DNA of 64,000 nt from Girardinichthys multiradiatus. Taxonomy: Eukaryota > Chordata > Actinopteri > Cyprinodontiformes > Goodeidae. Shown here piece by piece: positions 1 through 26,744 of this stretch. How positions within the stretch are numbered: the first letter of the stretch is position 1; every line of letters begins with the position of its first letter. Where the stretch lies: the NCBI RefSeq assembly GCF_021462225.1, contig NC_061798.1, positions 26,079,320 to 26,143,319 of the forward strand, in the 5' to 3' direction. The notes beneath the pieces were generated by a model. It ran no database searches, had not been told where the DNA came from, and saw only the letters and a list, made by a program, of their open reading frames with translations. The translations under genes and the position numbers were made by a program.

Positions 1-800
1 ATTAGGCCATGAGGGCAGAAGCTTATTGTTGCTGAAAAATGAACTTAATATCTCCATAAAGCTTTTAACCTGAACTTGATAAACCACAGTGGACCAACAC
101 CTGCAGATAACATGGCTCGCCAAATCACCACTGATTATGTGCCTCTCCAGTCCTCCAGATTCTGGGACAATGTTTTTTAATTGAAATGCAACATTTTTAT
201 TTCTCCTTACCCAAGCAAGACGCTTCTGACGTCCCCGCCTCAAGAGTGGCTTAACAGAAGTAACGCAAGAGTAGTATCCCATGTCCTGTTAATGTCTGTG
301 TGTGGTGGCTTCTGAAGGTCTGACTCCAGCTGCAGTCCACGCCTTGCCCTGAAACCCTTGGACGGGGTTTGCTTCACAATCTAAAAATGAGTTTTAGAGT
401 TTTCAGTAGCCACAAGTCACAATTAGATTTAGATTTCAAATTATTTTCATTCAGCCCAAAAGTTTGATAGGAAATGTGACATGTTTCTGAAAAGATAATA
501 AAAGAATGAAAAGGCAGTTTCATTTTCTAAATAAGTAATTTTAGTTTCTATTTACATTTCATTTAGGAATGTCATGTCAACATTTTGTTTTACACTTCTC
601 AGGAATCAATGGAAAATACCTTTATCAGCAAAACAGCAACCAAACTCTCCTTTATAACTGCTGAGCAGGGTTTTCCATGTTTCCACTGGTAATGGGACAA
701 TTTGGTGATGAGCTCCAAGTGTTAGAGGTTTGATGGCCTCCTCCCCATCACCCTAATCTTCAGCTCTCTCCACAGATTGTGTATCTGACGAAAAATGTTG
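1..800 (-). mobile_element. Two degraded Tc1-like fragments
   Basis: Positions 1-400 resemble the antisense of a Tc1 transposase. The text around 45-130 parallels the intact element near 4660-4800, including the CACAGTGGACCAACACC stretch. A second relic at about 595-785 shares blocks with the relics at 13776-14212 and 26385-26740. Both are full of indels and have no open frame. They lie in a pi4k2b intron upstream of the exon at 1070. Confidence 0.6.
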
Positions 801-961
801 GTAACAGACTAAAAGATCACTTTAAACGAAACTCTGCCACAGGGTATGAATAATTCTGAGCTGAAATGTATATAATAAATGCATTTGACTTTCGGAATAG
901 AACTGCTGAAATAAAACTAATGGAGATGCACCTGAAGAAATGTAAACATCCTGTAATTTGA

Positions 962-7922
<6,961 letters not shown>

Positions 7923-9120
7923 GCGAGAAACCCGAGGAGGAACGCTGAGGAGAGACTGCTGCTCTGTTCCAACATCAGTCCTCAATAAGGGAGGATAAAA
8001 TGAGGGCAGAGGGGAGGTTGTCAGACTGGAAACAGTGGAAAATGTGTCTTTGGAGAGCAGGGAGAGAAAGCAGACATAGATAACAGAAAATGTATTGAAT
8101 AAAATGTTTTAAGGGAAGCTGAGTTGAGGCATTTTCATTTTATGAAGGAGTTCAGAGAAACGTTAAAGCTGGAGAGATTAGCATTCCTTGATTTCCTGTC
8201 ACAATACACTTTGGGACATTTAGGGTGTTTGAATAATCAGCTTTTTTCACAGAGGGGGCTTTGTTGATTGTTTGGAAATCCACCTATTTTTTCTTTAAAT
8301 CCACTCAAAGTATCTACTGAAGTTTCACACCTGGTCTCTTAGTGGAGTAATTGCCAAAAACAGCACTCGCATTCCACCAACCACCACTATAGCATTGTAA
8401 CAGTGTTGGGTTGATGTACAGGACTGTTTGCAGGTCTCTCCATAAAGGGATTTTTCTGCAGTTTGGAACCTGTCCTCCCCCCCAAGTACTTGCTTTGCCT
8501 TGTAGGAATACTTTGTGTAATATACATGTGCACCTGCACAGCTGGAAGTGCTTGTGTACCCTCACTCACATGGGTCAAACCAGCCTGAACCCACTATTAT
8601 TTGTTTTTTTTTTAAAGCTGCAATGTCAACTGTGTCTTTAAATCTACGTACTGCCAAATGTTTTGTTTCTCTTTTGAAGAATTATTATGACGCCTCAATG
8701 TAAGAATCGTGGTGAAACTTGAATTTAGAGGAGCGGCCTGGGTGGGGCACACGCAGGTGACATGAATGTATTCTGTTTAAGGTTTACACACGGATTCTAT
8801 CTCCGAAACATTTCAGTACAAGAGAACACTGTCACAAAAGGACTTCTAATAACAATGAATGCATTTGTTGTTTGGCATGCGTTTAAATGCTGGCAGCTTT
8901 CTCTTGAACCGCGTGCATTGGAGGAAAAACAATTCCTCTTTGTAAAACATACTTTAAAAAAAAAAAAAAAAAAAGACAACATTTAGGACAATATTACTCT
9001 TCTTGCTCGATGCCGTTGCGTTTTCTTATGTATGAATCTTGAAATTTTTATTCCAGCTTGATGATTGTATGAGAGTTGTATATTTAACAAGAAATAATAA
9101 AACTTTGGAAATTAAAATCC
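7923..9120 (+). other. pi4k2b: pi4k2b 3' untranslated region with two poly(A) signals
   Basis: After the stop codon there is no further reading frame of interest. An AATAAA lies at 8098-8103 and a second at 9096-9101. The second is followed by a plausible cleavage zone, so the 3' UTR is either about 0.2 or about 1.2 kb. An A18-type homopolymer lies near 8957-8974. The UTR limits are inferred, not shown. Confidence 0.5.
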
Positions 9121-9559
9121 TTGCTACTGTCAGTCGTCTGTTGTACCTTTTTTAGTAAAAGAGATGGTAAACTGCAGTATAGTTGTCCTCTCAGATTTAG
9201 ATTTAAAGTATTTTGACCAGCATGTTTCGCTGAACTGGAAAGGATATACTGTCAACTATGATGCTTTTGATTATGATTTTCTGTCTTTGAGTTATTTCAT
9301 ATATCCACTGAAAACTGTTTTCATGCTGTTATAAAGCATCTTAATTACCCTGATTAATTGGGAACAGTTGTTTTAATCAACTCGGCAGGAATGAAACAGC
9401 AGCTCTCTGCAGTTGGTATGTAGACAGTCATGTCTGAAACAAGAGCTGCAGTGTGAATAGTGGTTACTCGCAGCTGAGGAAAGAACTAAAAAGCCTCGTT
9501 TAAATGTCTTTACGTCCCTTAGACCACATCACAAAGTTTTATTAAAAGATGCATGATGT

Positions 9560-9700
9560 ACCACCATGGAATGTCCCACCATCAGCAGACAAGGCTGCTG
9601 AAGTGTCTTGCCCAAGGACACGACTGAGATGGACAGAGCGGGGATTCAAACCGCTAACCCACCGGTTACCAGACAAAACCCTAACATGGGTTTAGGTCCG
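9560..9700 (-). mobile_element. tRNA-derived SINE fragment
   Basis: Read on the minus strand, this carries a box B-like GGTTTGAATCCCC followed by GTGTCCTTGGGCAAGACACTT, a motif of a common fish tRNA-derived SINE. It is truncated and lies between pi4k2b and htra3, about 450 bp upstream of the htra3 start. A related copy on the plus strand is at 23893-24122. Confidence 0.6.
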
Positions 9701-10144
9701 GGCTGTTTTCTGGCCAATCAGGCACATTTATATCATTGTCATTATAGCAGGGAATTTGTACTTTTGAGGGTGTGAGCAGGAACCAACAGCCGTGGTTCGG
9801 GCTGAACTGGTGTCAAATTGTACGCACAGCCTCCTGACCCACTGGAGGGCTCTCTGGGATATGTGGAAATGCTGGTGTTGTGTGTCTTTGTGTCCACTAG
9901 GTGGTGCGCGATGCCATCCAACTTCCTGCGGGGCTCTGTGGGAAGAAAGCCTCACGGTTCAGTTTTTCTGCACTAAAACTATAGGCTATGCTGGACGGAT
10001 GACTGAGCATACGTTTTTCAGAGCTCCATAGAGACCAAGACATGACTCTTACCAGTCAAGCCACAGCTTCTTGGGCGACCTTAATGGGAGCTCGATGCTG
10101 ACTTTTATTTTCATAGAATAAATTATGACTTTATAAGGACAAAA

Positions 10145-17764
<7,620 letters not shown>

Positions 17765-17904
17765 AAAATAAGTCGGGACATTTGTTTTCAGTTAGAGCTA
17801 ACTAGTGAAAAGATGAAGAAGCTTTTAATATATCAAGAACTTTTACCTGTTACAATGATGCATATTTTGTTACATTTTTACTTGCAAAATGTTTGATTTG
17901 TTTT

Positions 17905-18722
17905 CTTGAAAAGTATTCATACACCTGGGACCTTAGCATGTTTTGTCATGTTAACAGCAAGAGATATTAATGTATTGTTGTCCACTCTCACATGTTTTGC
18001 AACATTTACCAGATTTTCTACAAGGATCGCCCTTTGTTTAATACATCTTCTGACCAGGTTCCCTGTCCCTGCTGAAGAAAAGTCTTCCCACAGCATAATC
18101 CTGCCACCACCATGCTTCAGTATGGTAATGGCATGCTCAGTGTGATGAACCATGTTAGTTTTCTGCTGCAGTGTTTTTTCCTCGTTAACTGAAAAGTTCA
18201 GGTTTAGTCTCATTTGAGCAGACTTGTGACAAACTGCAGACGGGACTTTTTTGGCTTTCTTTTAACAATGGCTTTTGTTCTTGCCAGAAAGACCAGATTT
18301 CTGACGTGCACAACCAATAGTTGGTCTGTTAACAGATTCCTCCGCCTCCAGAGTGACCATTGGCTCCTTTTCTGATTATGGCTCCACCAGTCAATTTAGG
18401 TAGATGGTGGTAAATGGATGGAACAAAAGTGGGATGTTGTTTTATAATCTCTCCTTTCGTTAAACATTTTTGCAGCTTTATCCCTTAAATTACACACAGC
18501 TGGACTTTGTTTACTGATTAGGTGACTTCGAAGGCAACATTTTTCACTGGATTTTATTTAGGGGTATCAGCATCTGTAAAAAGAAAAACTGAAAGCTGTG
18601 TTTCATCATCTTTCCACTTCAAAATTGACAGACCAGCCGTGTGTTGGTCTGTCACAAAATGATAAATGTGATAAAATATGATGAAATTTAACAGATTTGA
18701 ATACTTTCGCGAGGCAGTTTTC
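17905..18722 (-). mobile_element. Degraded Tc1-like element downstream of htra3
   Basis: The ends GAAAAGTATTCATACACCTG and GAATACTTTCGCGAGGCAGT are opposed Tc1-like termini. The minus strand retains ITILKHGGGRIMLWEDFSSA, the conserved HGGG...W block of Tc1 transposases. Stops elsewhere show it is dead. It begins about 140 bp after the htra3 stop and so may lie in the 3' UTR. Confidence 0.75.
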
Positions 18723-18802
18723 ATTTTGACTAATACAGTACAGCTCAATACTCAGGGTGCTGCTGAGTAAATGTGCTACACTGTACACTGAAGATGTTTT
18801 AG

Positions 18803-18808
18803 AATAAA
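18803..18808 (+). other. htra3: Candidate htra3 poly(A) signal
   Basis: The first AATAAA after the stop lies about 1 kb downstream, beyond the Tc1 relic. No nearer canonical hexamer was seen, so the transcript may include the relic or use a variant hexamer. Confidence 0.3.
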
Positions 18809-20020
18809 AGCTTTATAATAGGTGTCTGGGCAGTGGTGTGTATTTATCTGTCTGGTCTGCTGGACACCAGCTCCAATCTCATTTCCACTGTTTATGTCTT
18901 GTCAGCCCTCCTCCTTCCTCCCTGACTTGGAAAGATACTCAGTTAATTTAAACAAATCTTAGCCAACATATTATTAAAACAGTTCTCATACACATAAAAG
19001 GAAATGTCCTGACAGAGTCATTTTTATTCTCTCGTGTGGTGGAAATGAACAGGTGTAGTATCTTAAGTCTTTAAATCCACAGAAGCTGACTATTTGGATT
19101 AGATTATTAAATCCGACTATACATCTTACAAGCTGTACAGTTAAAGAAGAGTATGTTCATAGATTGTAACAGTTTCTCTTTACATTATAGCTTCATTAAA
19201 CTTTGATCTTACTTAAAGTCTACTGACAGTAAAGATAAGCTGTCCAGCCCATTTAAACAAAAAAAAAAAACTGTGCCAAGTTAGTGTTGGCTGTAGTTAT
19301 GGCAGCAAAAGGAGAAAGAAAAATCGTAGGTTAACAGTGGACAAATTGTCAGTAGACGCAGTCCTTGAATATCCTGTGTATGAGTGTGTGTGGGTGTGTG
19401 TGTTGTGGTCCCAGCTATTAAAGTGTATATTTTAATCTTGGCAAAGAAGAGCACTCCTACATCCGTGGTTTAGGGAGTTAACCCAGGTCTTTATGCACAT
19501 AAATACAAGACTGCCCATTGAAGCTGTTTCAGTGAGATCACATTATATACAATACACTCACTTAACTGTAGAGAAGTATCTGTGTCCACGAAAAAGATTA
19601 TAGGTATGTGCTCTGTTTATACCGCGAATGAATCCAGACTGTGCTAAAAGATAAACATTTAACCTACTGCCACCTAGAGCCCCCATGTAGAGTAGATTTC
19701 AAAAATAGGTCGTTTTGAAATCGGCCACTAGATGGCGCGTTGGGAATAAAGATGTGCTCCTGACGTGGCAGTTTTTCAGTTTGGACCATGGGCACAAAAT
19801 GCTTAGTTTCAAAAGAAGCACAAATAAATATGGGAGTTTAAGAGCTGAAATAAAGGTGAGCTCATGTATGTCACTGAGGGGTTTGTTTTTATACTATAAA
19901 AATAATCGAAAAGAAACTTCAACAGTGAGTGAAAATATATTTAAAGCCCTCACAGATTTAGGTTTAAAGTAATCTTAATTTTTCCATCATGTTCATTCTG
20001 ACTATAAACAACATGTTTGT
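18809..20020. other. Intergenic, nothing recognised
   Basis: This is AT-rich sequence with a small TG-rich patch near 19378-19404. A short open frame at 19715-19972 has no recognised motif. Confidence 0.5.
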
Positions 20021-20330
20021 TCACTGATGTTTTCTGACAAACCTCTGAGGCCTTCACAGAACGGCTGCATTTGTACTGAGATTAAATTCCACTCTTGGCT
20101 CTTTTTACTGATTAGGTGACTTCTGAAGGCAGCTGGTTGCACTTTTCTGTATTTTTGTTTTGTTTTGTTTTTGTAAGAAATTCAAAAACTATATAATTTT
20201 TCTTGACTTAAAAATGTGCAACTTTAGGCTCGGTTTATCACAAAAAATCCAATAAAACATATTGACCTTGGTGGTTACAATGTGATAAACTAATAGAGGT
20301 TCAAGAGACGATACTTTTCCATATACTTTG
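20020..20330 (-). mobile_element. Tc1-like right-end relic
   Basis: The text around 20041-20130 (CTCTGAGGCCTTCACAGAAC and TTTACTGATTAGGTGACTTC) parallels blocks in the relics at 12134 and 18512. The AATGTGATAAACTAATAGAG tail resembles a Tc1 subterminal region. It is truncated and noncoding. Confidence 0.45.
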
Positions 20331-20654
20331 TATATTTAAGATCTTATGGTCTTTATGAAGAAAATGACAGTTGTGTTGAATTAAAATGGGATTTATGCTT
20401 TTTATCTCGTCTTTATGCCTTCATTTCTTCCATGTTCACTCCACATATGGCTTGCTTTTCTTTTATTTACCTCGGTTTCAGTTTAAAGCTCAAGCAATGT
20501 CGGACCTCCGTGGAAAATTATGTAAAATAATAGCTCACATAATGTCAAGCTGAGTCATCAGAAACAACATGATGGTGTTTGAGTGCTTCAGTTGTGCATA
20601 TTAGCATCATATTTTAAATGCCTGCAAACAAACATAGCATGTGTGTGTTTACAG

Positions 20655-21305
20655 TGCTTGCAAATGTATTCACGTCCCTTACTCATGTTACGCCTACAAA
20701 CATCAATCGGGTTTATTGGAATTTTATCTGAGTGACCAGCACAATGTAGTCCATCACTGAGAAGCCGAAATAAAAAGAAAAATGTTTTTCAAATTCAAAA
20801 TCTGAGAAGTCTGGAGTACATTTATATTCAGCTCCTTTTAATCAGATACCCCTAAATAAAATAATGTGACCAAATAGCCTTTAGATTGTTGCCATTGTTG
20901 ATAGAGTCCCCTAGTGTGTAATCTGAATTTAGTGTAAACATAGCTGTGGATGCCTTAGAGGTTTGTTAGAAAACATTTTTTCACAACAACTATTTGTCAC
21001 ACACTCCACAAATCTGGAGGAGTGGTGAGAAGAAAGTAAATGATGAAAGTAAGATGTAAGAAATGTTTGCAGTTTGTCAGAAGTCTTCAACCACACAGCA
21101 AAGGAGTGGAGGAAACTGTTCTGGCTAAAACAGTCTAAAACTGAACTTTCCTGCTTACGTGAAAAAACATGGTTGGCAGCAACAAACTAACACAGTTCAT
21201 TGCATTGAGCACGCCATTACCATGTTGAAGCATGGTGGTGGCGGCACTACGCTGTGCAGAGCCTTTTCTTCAGTTGGAACAGGGAACCTGGTCAATATGG
21301 GACTC
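20655..21305 (+). mobile_element. Tc1-like relic, truncated
   Basis: It starts with ACAGTGCTTGCAAATGTATT, a typical Tc1 terminus. Further in, TTGAAGCATGGTGGTGGCGG corresponds to the transposase HGGG block on the plus strand. It is interrupted near 21305 and has no open frame. Confidence 0.6.
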
Positions 21306-21474
21306 CCAAATGCTCAAAATTAAATAGATAAATCATTATTAAATAAACATTAACACAAATAACTAAAAGATAAATATGTAATGTGACTGAAATCGTAAAA
21401 TAACTGAATGCATATAAAATTATAAGCTCATTATTATGAAATGTTTTTTATTTTCCTTTAAAAATTATCTTAAC

Positions 21475-22190
21475 ATCCATCCATCCATCCATTATCTGAG
21501 CTTGGGTCACAGGTGCAACAAGCCCAAACATCCATTCCCCCAGCGATATCCTGGCATTCTCAGGCCAGACAGGATATATAGTCCCTCCAGCGAGTTCTGG
21601 GTCTTCCCCGAAGTCTCCTTGCCTGGAAAACCTCTAAAGGGGAGGCACCAAAGGGGCATCCCGGTCAAAGGTCCAAACCACCTCAACTGACTCCTTTTGA
21701 TATGGATAAGTAGTGGCTCTACTTTGAGCTCCCCCCAGATGACGGAGCTCCTCACCCTATCTCTAAGGCTGAGTCCGGCCACACAGGAGAAAGGTCATTT
21801 TGGCTACTTGTATCTGGGATCTTGTCCTTTGGTTATGATCTATATCTGATGACCATAGGTGAGGATCGGAACGTAGACTGACCAGAAAATCGAGTGTTTT
21901 GCTTTTTGGCTGAGCTCTTTCTTTACCACAACAGACTGGAGCAGCACCCACATTGATAAAATGTAAATCCATCTGTCCATCTCCTGCTCCATCCTACCAT
22001 CACTCGTGAACAAGACATCAAGACACTTAAACTCCTCTGTTTTGAGGCAGAGACCGACCCCCAATCCAGAGGAGGCAGTCCACCTTTTTCAGGTTGTGAA
22101 CCATGGCCTCTGACCTAGAAGAGCTGACACTCATCCCAGCCCTTAAAAGCCACTCAGATACCTCATACCTCCGCAGCATGAAGGTTTTTG
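21475..22190 (-). mobile_element. LINE 3' fragment with CATC tail
   Basis: On the minus strand this carries remnants of the C-terminal part of the LINE protein also seen at 48812-49699. Examples are LKVEPLLIHIKRSQLRWFGP and SLRDRVRSSVIWGE. The 3' end is a short CATC/GATG repeat at 21475-21491. Frames are broken. It retains the region between the FKYL and RSSAIR motifs that is deleted in the 48-51 kb copy. Confidence 0.8.
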
Positions 22191-22224
22191 TTATGATGGG
22201 AGAAAAAGAAATCCAAACCTACAG

Positions 22225-22865
22225 TGCTCTGTGTGAAAAAGTGATTGCCCCCTAAACCTAATAACTGGTTGGGTCACCCTTAGCCGCAATCCAAGTTAAT
22301 TTCAGCTTCAGTTTCAGAGGTCATGGACAGATGGCCGGACATTCTCCTACAGGATTTTTTGGTAGACAGCAGAATTCATGGTTTCATTTATCACAGCAAA
22401 TCTTCCAGGTCCTGAAGCATCATAACAGCCACAAGATGTTTTCTGAGTAAATTGAGATGAACCTTGATGTTCTTTCTGCTCAGCAGTGATTTTCATCTTC
22501 GAACTCTGTCATGCAGGCCATTTATGCCCATTCTCTTTCTTATGGTGAAGACATAAACACTGACCTTAACTAAGGAGAGTGAGGTCTGCAGTTCTTTGTC
22601 ACCTCTTGGATGAGTCGTCGCTTCACTCTTGGGGTAATTTTAGTCGGCCAGCCACTTCTGGGAAGGTTCTCCTCTGTTCCATGTTTTCTCCATTTGTGAA
22701 ATAATGGCTCTCACTGTGGTTTGCTGGAGTCCCAAAGCTTTAGAAATGGCTTTATAACCCTTTCCAGAGTGATAGATCTCTACTTGCTTTCTTATTTGTT
22801 CCTGAATTTCTTTGGTTCTCATAATCACTTTTTTTGTTCAAATCTCTGTCTTTCAAATGTGATTC
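22225..22865 (-). mobile_element. Tc1-like element, mostly N-terminal transposase remnant
   Basis: The left end CAGTGCTCTGTGTGAAAAAG is a familiar fish Tc1-type terminus. A 62-codon minus-strand frame at 22640-22828 holds the helix-turn-helix start (MRTKEIQEQIRKQVEIYHSG, then YKAISKALGLQQTTVRAII). The catalytic domain is missing or degraded. Confidence 0.7.
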
Positions 22866-23892
22866 TATCTCATATTAAAGTGCAAAGCATGCAAGGGAAG
22901 CTTGTGTCTGTGTCAGCCACTTCAGGGAATCTTACAATATAATATGCTTTCCTGAGGCTACATAGTTCTGTTTTGTTTTTTAGATTTAATTGAGTCAGAA
23001 ATTCCATGAATTCCTCTGAGAGCAGGATCTCTTTTCACTGAGATTTGGTCTGGAACTAGTCTGTCATTCAGAGTAAAAAAAAAAAAAAACTGCAGGAAAA
23101 ACAATACTCTGTCCTTCACCTCAAGTTCAAGTTAATATTTTTTGCTAAATTCATTCACTTCGGCTCACTTTTATTTATGTAGCACTTTTAAAAAGACAAA
23201 TGTTACCTCAAAATGCTCAACAAAGTGAAACAAAAATAAATAATATTTACAACAAAACATGAACATAGGGCTGGGCTGAGGACTAAGCAAACTGCTTAGG
23301 GCCCCATCTTGGCCCCAAGACAGGTTTCCGAAGACCATGTTGACTAATGCAGCGCTTGTTAAATACACATATAGAAGGAAAAAATGTATAGCTTGAAGAT
23401 AGAAAGCAATGAAAAGAATCTTAATTTTAAACTAATATTTTCTGCTGCACACAATGTAACTGAAAATAAACAGATCAGCAAGACATGGCCTTTTTAGCAT
23501 GGCTGCATCAAATTATATACCCTCCATTTGGAGGCTTGTTCTCCAGACATTAAAGCCCTCACTATGGAGATCAAACATCACAAAAACCATATAAAAATGT
23601 TATAAAGAATATCTAATCTAAAGTGATATTCTGTTTTAAAAAGTGTGGAATGACTGATGTAACTGTCAAGCATAACACATTCTCTCATTACGTGGATTTA
23701 TTAAATGTTGGCTTTGTAGTTAACTGTGAAACAAGTTGTGTTAAACAAAAAAAAGAAACAAACAAAAAGATCAAACATGGAAATAAAGGTCATTGGTGCT
23801 TTGTTGGCTGGTTGACATGCCCAGAAGTGACCCTCCAAATGATTCTCTGTCAGGGGCCTTCTACAACACTGCATCAATCATAGAAACTGACC
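22866..23892. other. Intergenic, nothing recognised
   Basis: This is AT-rich sequence with an A16 tract near 23077. A block near 23160-23230 looks like a generic 3' LINE or SINE tail, but I cannot assign it. Confidence 0.4.
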
Positions 23893-24122
23893 GGGGAGAC
23901 GACAGTGGCTCAGAGGGTAGTTGTCCTGCTGTCGAAAAGTTGTGTGCTTGATTCTAGATTCCTTCTGTCACATGTCAAGGTGCCCCTAAGCAAGACACTA
24001 AATCCCAAGTAGCCTCCTGATCTGTGCTTTGGTCCATGAATGTGTGCGTGTTTGGGAGTGCAAATGGGTGACTCTAATGTAAAGCGCTCTGCTTAGTGTG
24101 ACTATAAAATGTGCTTTTAGTC
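23893..24122 (+). mobile_element. tRNA-derived SINE
   Basis: The 5' part contains a box A-like region (GTGGCTCAGAGGGTAGTTGTC) and a box B-like TGCTTGATTCTAG. The body has CCCCTAAGCAAGACACTAAA and ends in TGTAAAGCGCTCTGCTTAG, the conserved tail of a widespread fish SINE. It is related to the minus-strand fragment at 9560-9700. Confidence 0.75.
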
Positions 24123-24799
24123 CTAAATCTCTTTATTCTGGCTCTGAAAACTCGTGGAAAGACAAGTAGACCTGCATTCTCTGACTGAAGTGTCATTGTG
24201 GGACGATGCTGAATAATGAGCTGTTTTAGATTAAGCTAGGCTGTTAAGGGCTCTAGAAGTAATCAGGAGAATTTTAAACTGGATTCTTTTACACACACCC
24301 TCCCGGTCTACCTGTTAGCACCCTGGCTTTTGGTTGAACTGTAACTTTATTAATTTCCTTTTTGGGCACCCAAGTAAAATAACATAGCAATACTTGGCCT
24401 ATTTTTTATGTGCTGTTTTGTAAGAGCATGATCCCCCTTTTAAACATAATAATTTATATTTAATTATTTTTGACTTACTTTTTGTATGAAGTAGAACATA
24501 AATCTTGGTCAAGCAAGACTCCAAGGTTTTTCAGGTTTTACATCTTTTAGACAAGCCTATAACTTCAATATATGAGCGATGCGTCTGGTGTGGATTCAAT
24601 GACAGGTAAAACTGGGTATCATCAGCCAAATGATGGAAGGAAATGTTGTGTTTCTTGATAATATTTCTCAAAGGAGGCATGCATTTCATCAACATTTAAA
24701 GTTGTGCTTAAACAAAACTGTTTAAAGCACAGGTTTTGTAAAAGTGGACAGTTTAAATATTTGGAAAGATTATTTCTAGGAGGCTAGCTCCTTGGTTTA

Positions 24800-25250
24800 A
24801 TTTAGATCTGCATACTTTAAAACACAATGTTAGAAAATTGGAGAGAAAATGGCGCTCTACACATCGTAGAGGATTCCTACTTAATCTGGAAAAATACCTA
24901 TTGTTGTATAAAAAGATACTTCACCAAGCTAGAACAACTTTTTTCTCATCACTAATAGAAGAGAACAAGAATAATCCTAGGTTTCTCTTTAGTACAGTTG
25001 CTAAACTTACATGGAGTCATAGCTCTGTTGAGCCATCCATTCCCTTAGCTCTCAGCAGTCATGACTTTATGGGATTCTTTCAAAATAAAATTGATTCTAT
25101 TAAAAAGAAAATCTTTGACATACTCCAGAAGATGATTACTTCATCCTCAGCAAGTGAGACAGCAGAAGTAACTGTAGAACCTGATCTGTGTTTGGACTCC
25201 TTTGATCCTGTGGAGCTTCCTGAGTTCCTGGGGCAGAAGCTCATTTCAGC
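24800..25250 (+). mobile_element. LINE internal fragment (linker between endonuclease and RT)
   Basis: The frame 24838-25250 reads RKWRSTHRRGF...FFSSLIEENKNNPRFLFSTV...IPLALSSHDFMGFFQNK. I recognise this as the segment preceding the reverse transcriptase domain in an L2-like fish LINE. It ends abruptly near 25225, where the frame runs into an unrelated minus-strand LINE piece. Confidence 0.7.
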
Positions 25251-25500
25251 CGCTTGTATCCAGGATCTTGTGTTTTCGGTCATGACCCAAAGTTCATGGC
25301 CATAGGTGAGGGTAGGAATGTAGACTGACCAGTAAATCGAGAGCTTCACTTTTCGGTTGAGCTCTCTCTTCACCGCAACGGGCTAGCACAGCGTCCTCAT
25401 TACTGCGCGGCTGCACCGGTCCGTCTGTCGATCTCCCACTACATTCTCCCCTCATTTGTGAACAAGACTCCAAGACTCTGGTGAGTCCATGTGTTTTTCT
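25230..25500 (-). mobile_element. Minus-strand LINE fragment, family of 48779-51497
   Basis: The minus-strand frame 25080-25373 includes KRELNRKVKLSIYWSVYIPT and TYGHELWVMTENTRSWIQAA. This C-terminal motif block belongs to the LINE in the cpz intron and is missing from that copy. It is inserted between pieces of another LINE. Confidence 0.75.
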
Positions 25501-25579
25501 GAACTTCTCCTCCCTGGTTGTTTGTTTTTTAGCTCTCCTCTGGCCACGAGTAAAGGTTGAGGGGTAGACTCTGTTTTTA

Positions 25580-26395
25580 TAACCAAACATCGTTCTCGGC
25601 AGCTTTCACTTGACTCCTACACCAGCTTCGAAGTTCAACCTTTGGAACTAAGCTCCTTGCCCTCAGTGCTCTGTGCGGTGGTGTACCGTCCACCTAAATG
25701 TGAAGGATTTTATAAGTGAATTTGCTGACTAACTAGAGATGCTTTTGCGAAGTCATGACCACACTTTAATTGTTGGAGATGTTTACTTAAATGAGGATTG
25801 TGAGTCTGGACTGCTAATCAAATAATTCCTTGCTCTTATTGACTCATTTCATTTTACTCAATGGGTCCAGGACTCCACTCATGTTAAAGGTCATATGCTG
25901 GATTCTGTCTCATGGTCTGGATGTCTGTTTTACTGAGATCAATATGGCTTTCTTGTTTAATGTTGCAGGGTATAATGCTGGGTTGAACAATGACAGACCA
26001 GTGCAATGTCTGCGCACGATGACCTCAATGACTGCTGGCCTCTTTTCCTCCGAGTTCAATGCCTCTGTTTTTAGTGACTTTCATCTCTCATCAAATTATC
26101 TCTCCGTCGTCTACTGGTAGTCCAGAAAGCTTTTCAGATTTATTTTAGGATTCTTTTACTCACGTTTAAAATTTTAAATGTCTTGGCACCAATTACTGAA
26201 CTGTTTTTCTTAACATTTATAACCCAAAAAGCGCACTGAGATCTTCAAGCCAGATGCTCTTTGTTCAGCTGAGGGCCAAATTAAGGCGCAGAGGGGATCC
26301 GGCATTTGCAATAGCAGCTCCAAGTCTCTGGAATAAACTGCCGTGTTGTTGTTAAATGTGCTACATAAATAAAATTGACATTGACAATTGACAAT
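25580..26395 (+). mobile_element. LINE fragments: endonuclease part and 3' end
   Basis: Positions 25620-25960 carry broken plus-strand text of an AP endonuclease (CAVVYRPPK, then LIVGDV, and LDSVSWSGCLF across frames). Positions 26110-26395 hold the protein C-terminus, the text around 26230-26330 (KRTLRSSSQMLF-like), and a TTGACA repeat tail at 26375-26395. The reverse transcriptase itself is absent, so this is a rearranged, dead copy. Confidence 0.65.
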
Positions 26396-26740
26396 GACTA
26401 AAACACAGAAAAGATCATTAGGGTGATGGAGGCCTTCCAGCCTAAGACACTTGAAGCTGATCACCAAAGATAAATAGTCCAAAATACCCATGGAAACAAG
26501 CAAAAAGCTGATCAGTAATTACAAGAGGTGTTAGATAGCTGTAATGACAATAAAGATCTTCCAAAAAATATTGAAAAGGGTATAAATAATTGTAGACATT
26601 GAAATAAAAACATAAATAATTATTTTTACGTTTTATTATCATTTGAGAGATGCCTGTCTCATTTCCTATCAGAAACAAATTTCTTGGTGGAAGTATTTTA
26701 AATGTAAATCTGCCAGGGTGTGAATCATTTTGAGCTTAAC
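26385..26740 (-). mobile_element. Tc1-type relic, reversed copy of the 13776-14212 family
   Basis: The blocks GTGATGGAGGCCTTCCAGCC, GAGATGCCTGTCTCATTTCC and CAGGGTGTGAATCATTTTGA mirror the element in htra3 intron 4. It has no coding capacity. Confidence 0.65.
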
Positions 26741-26744
26741 TGTA

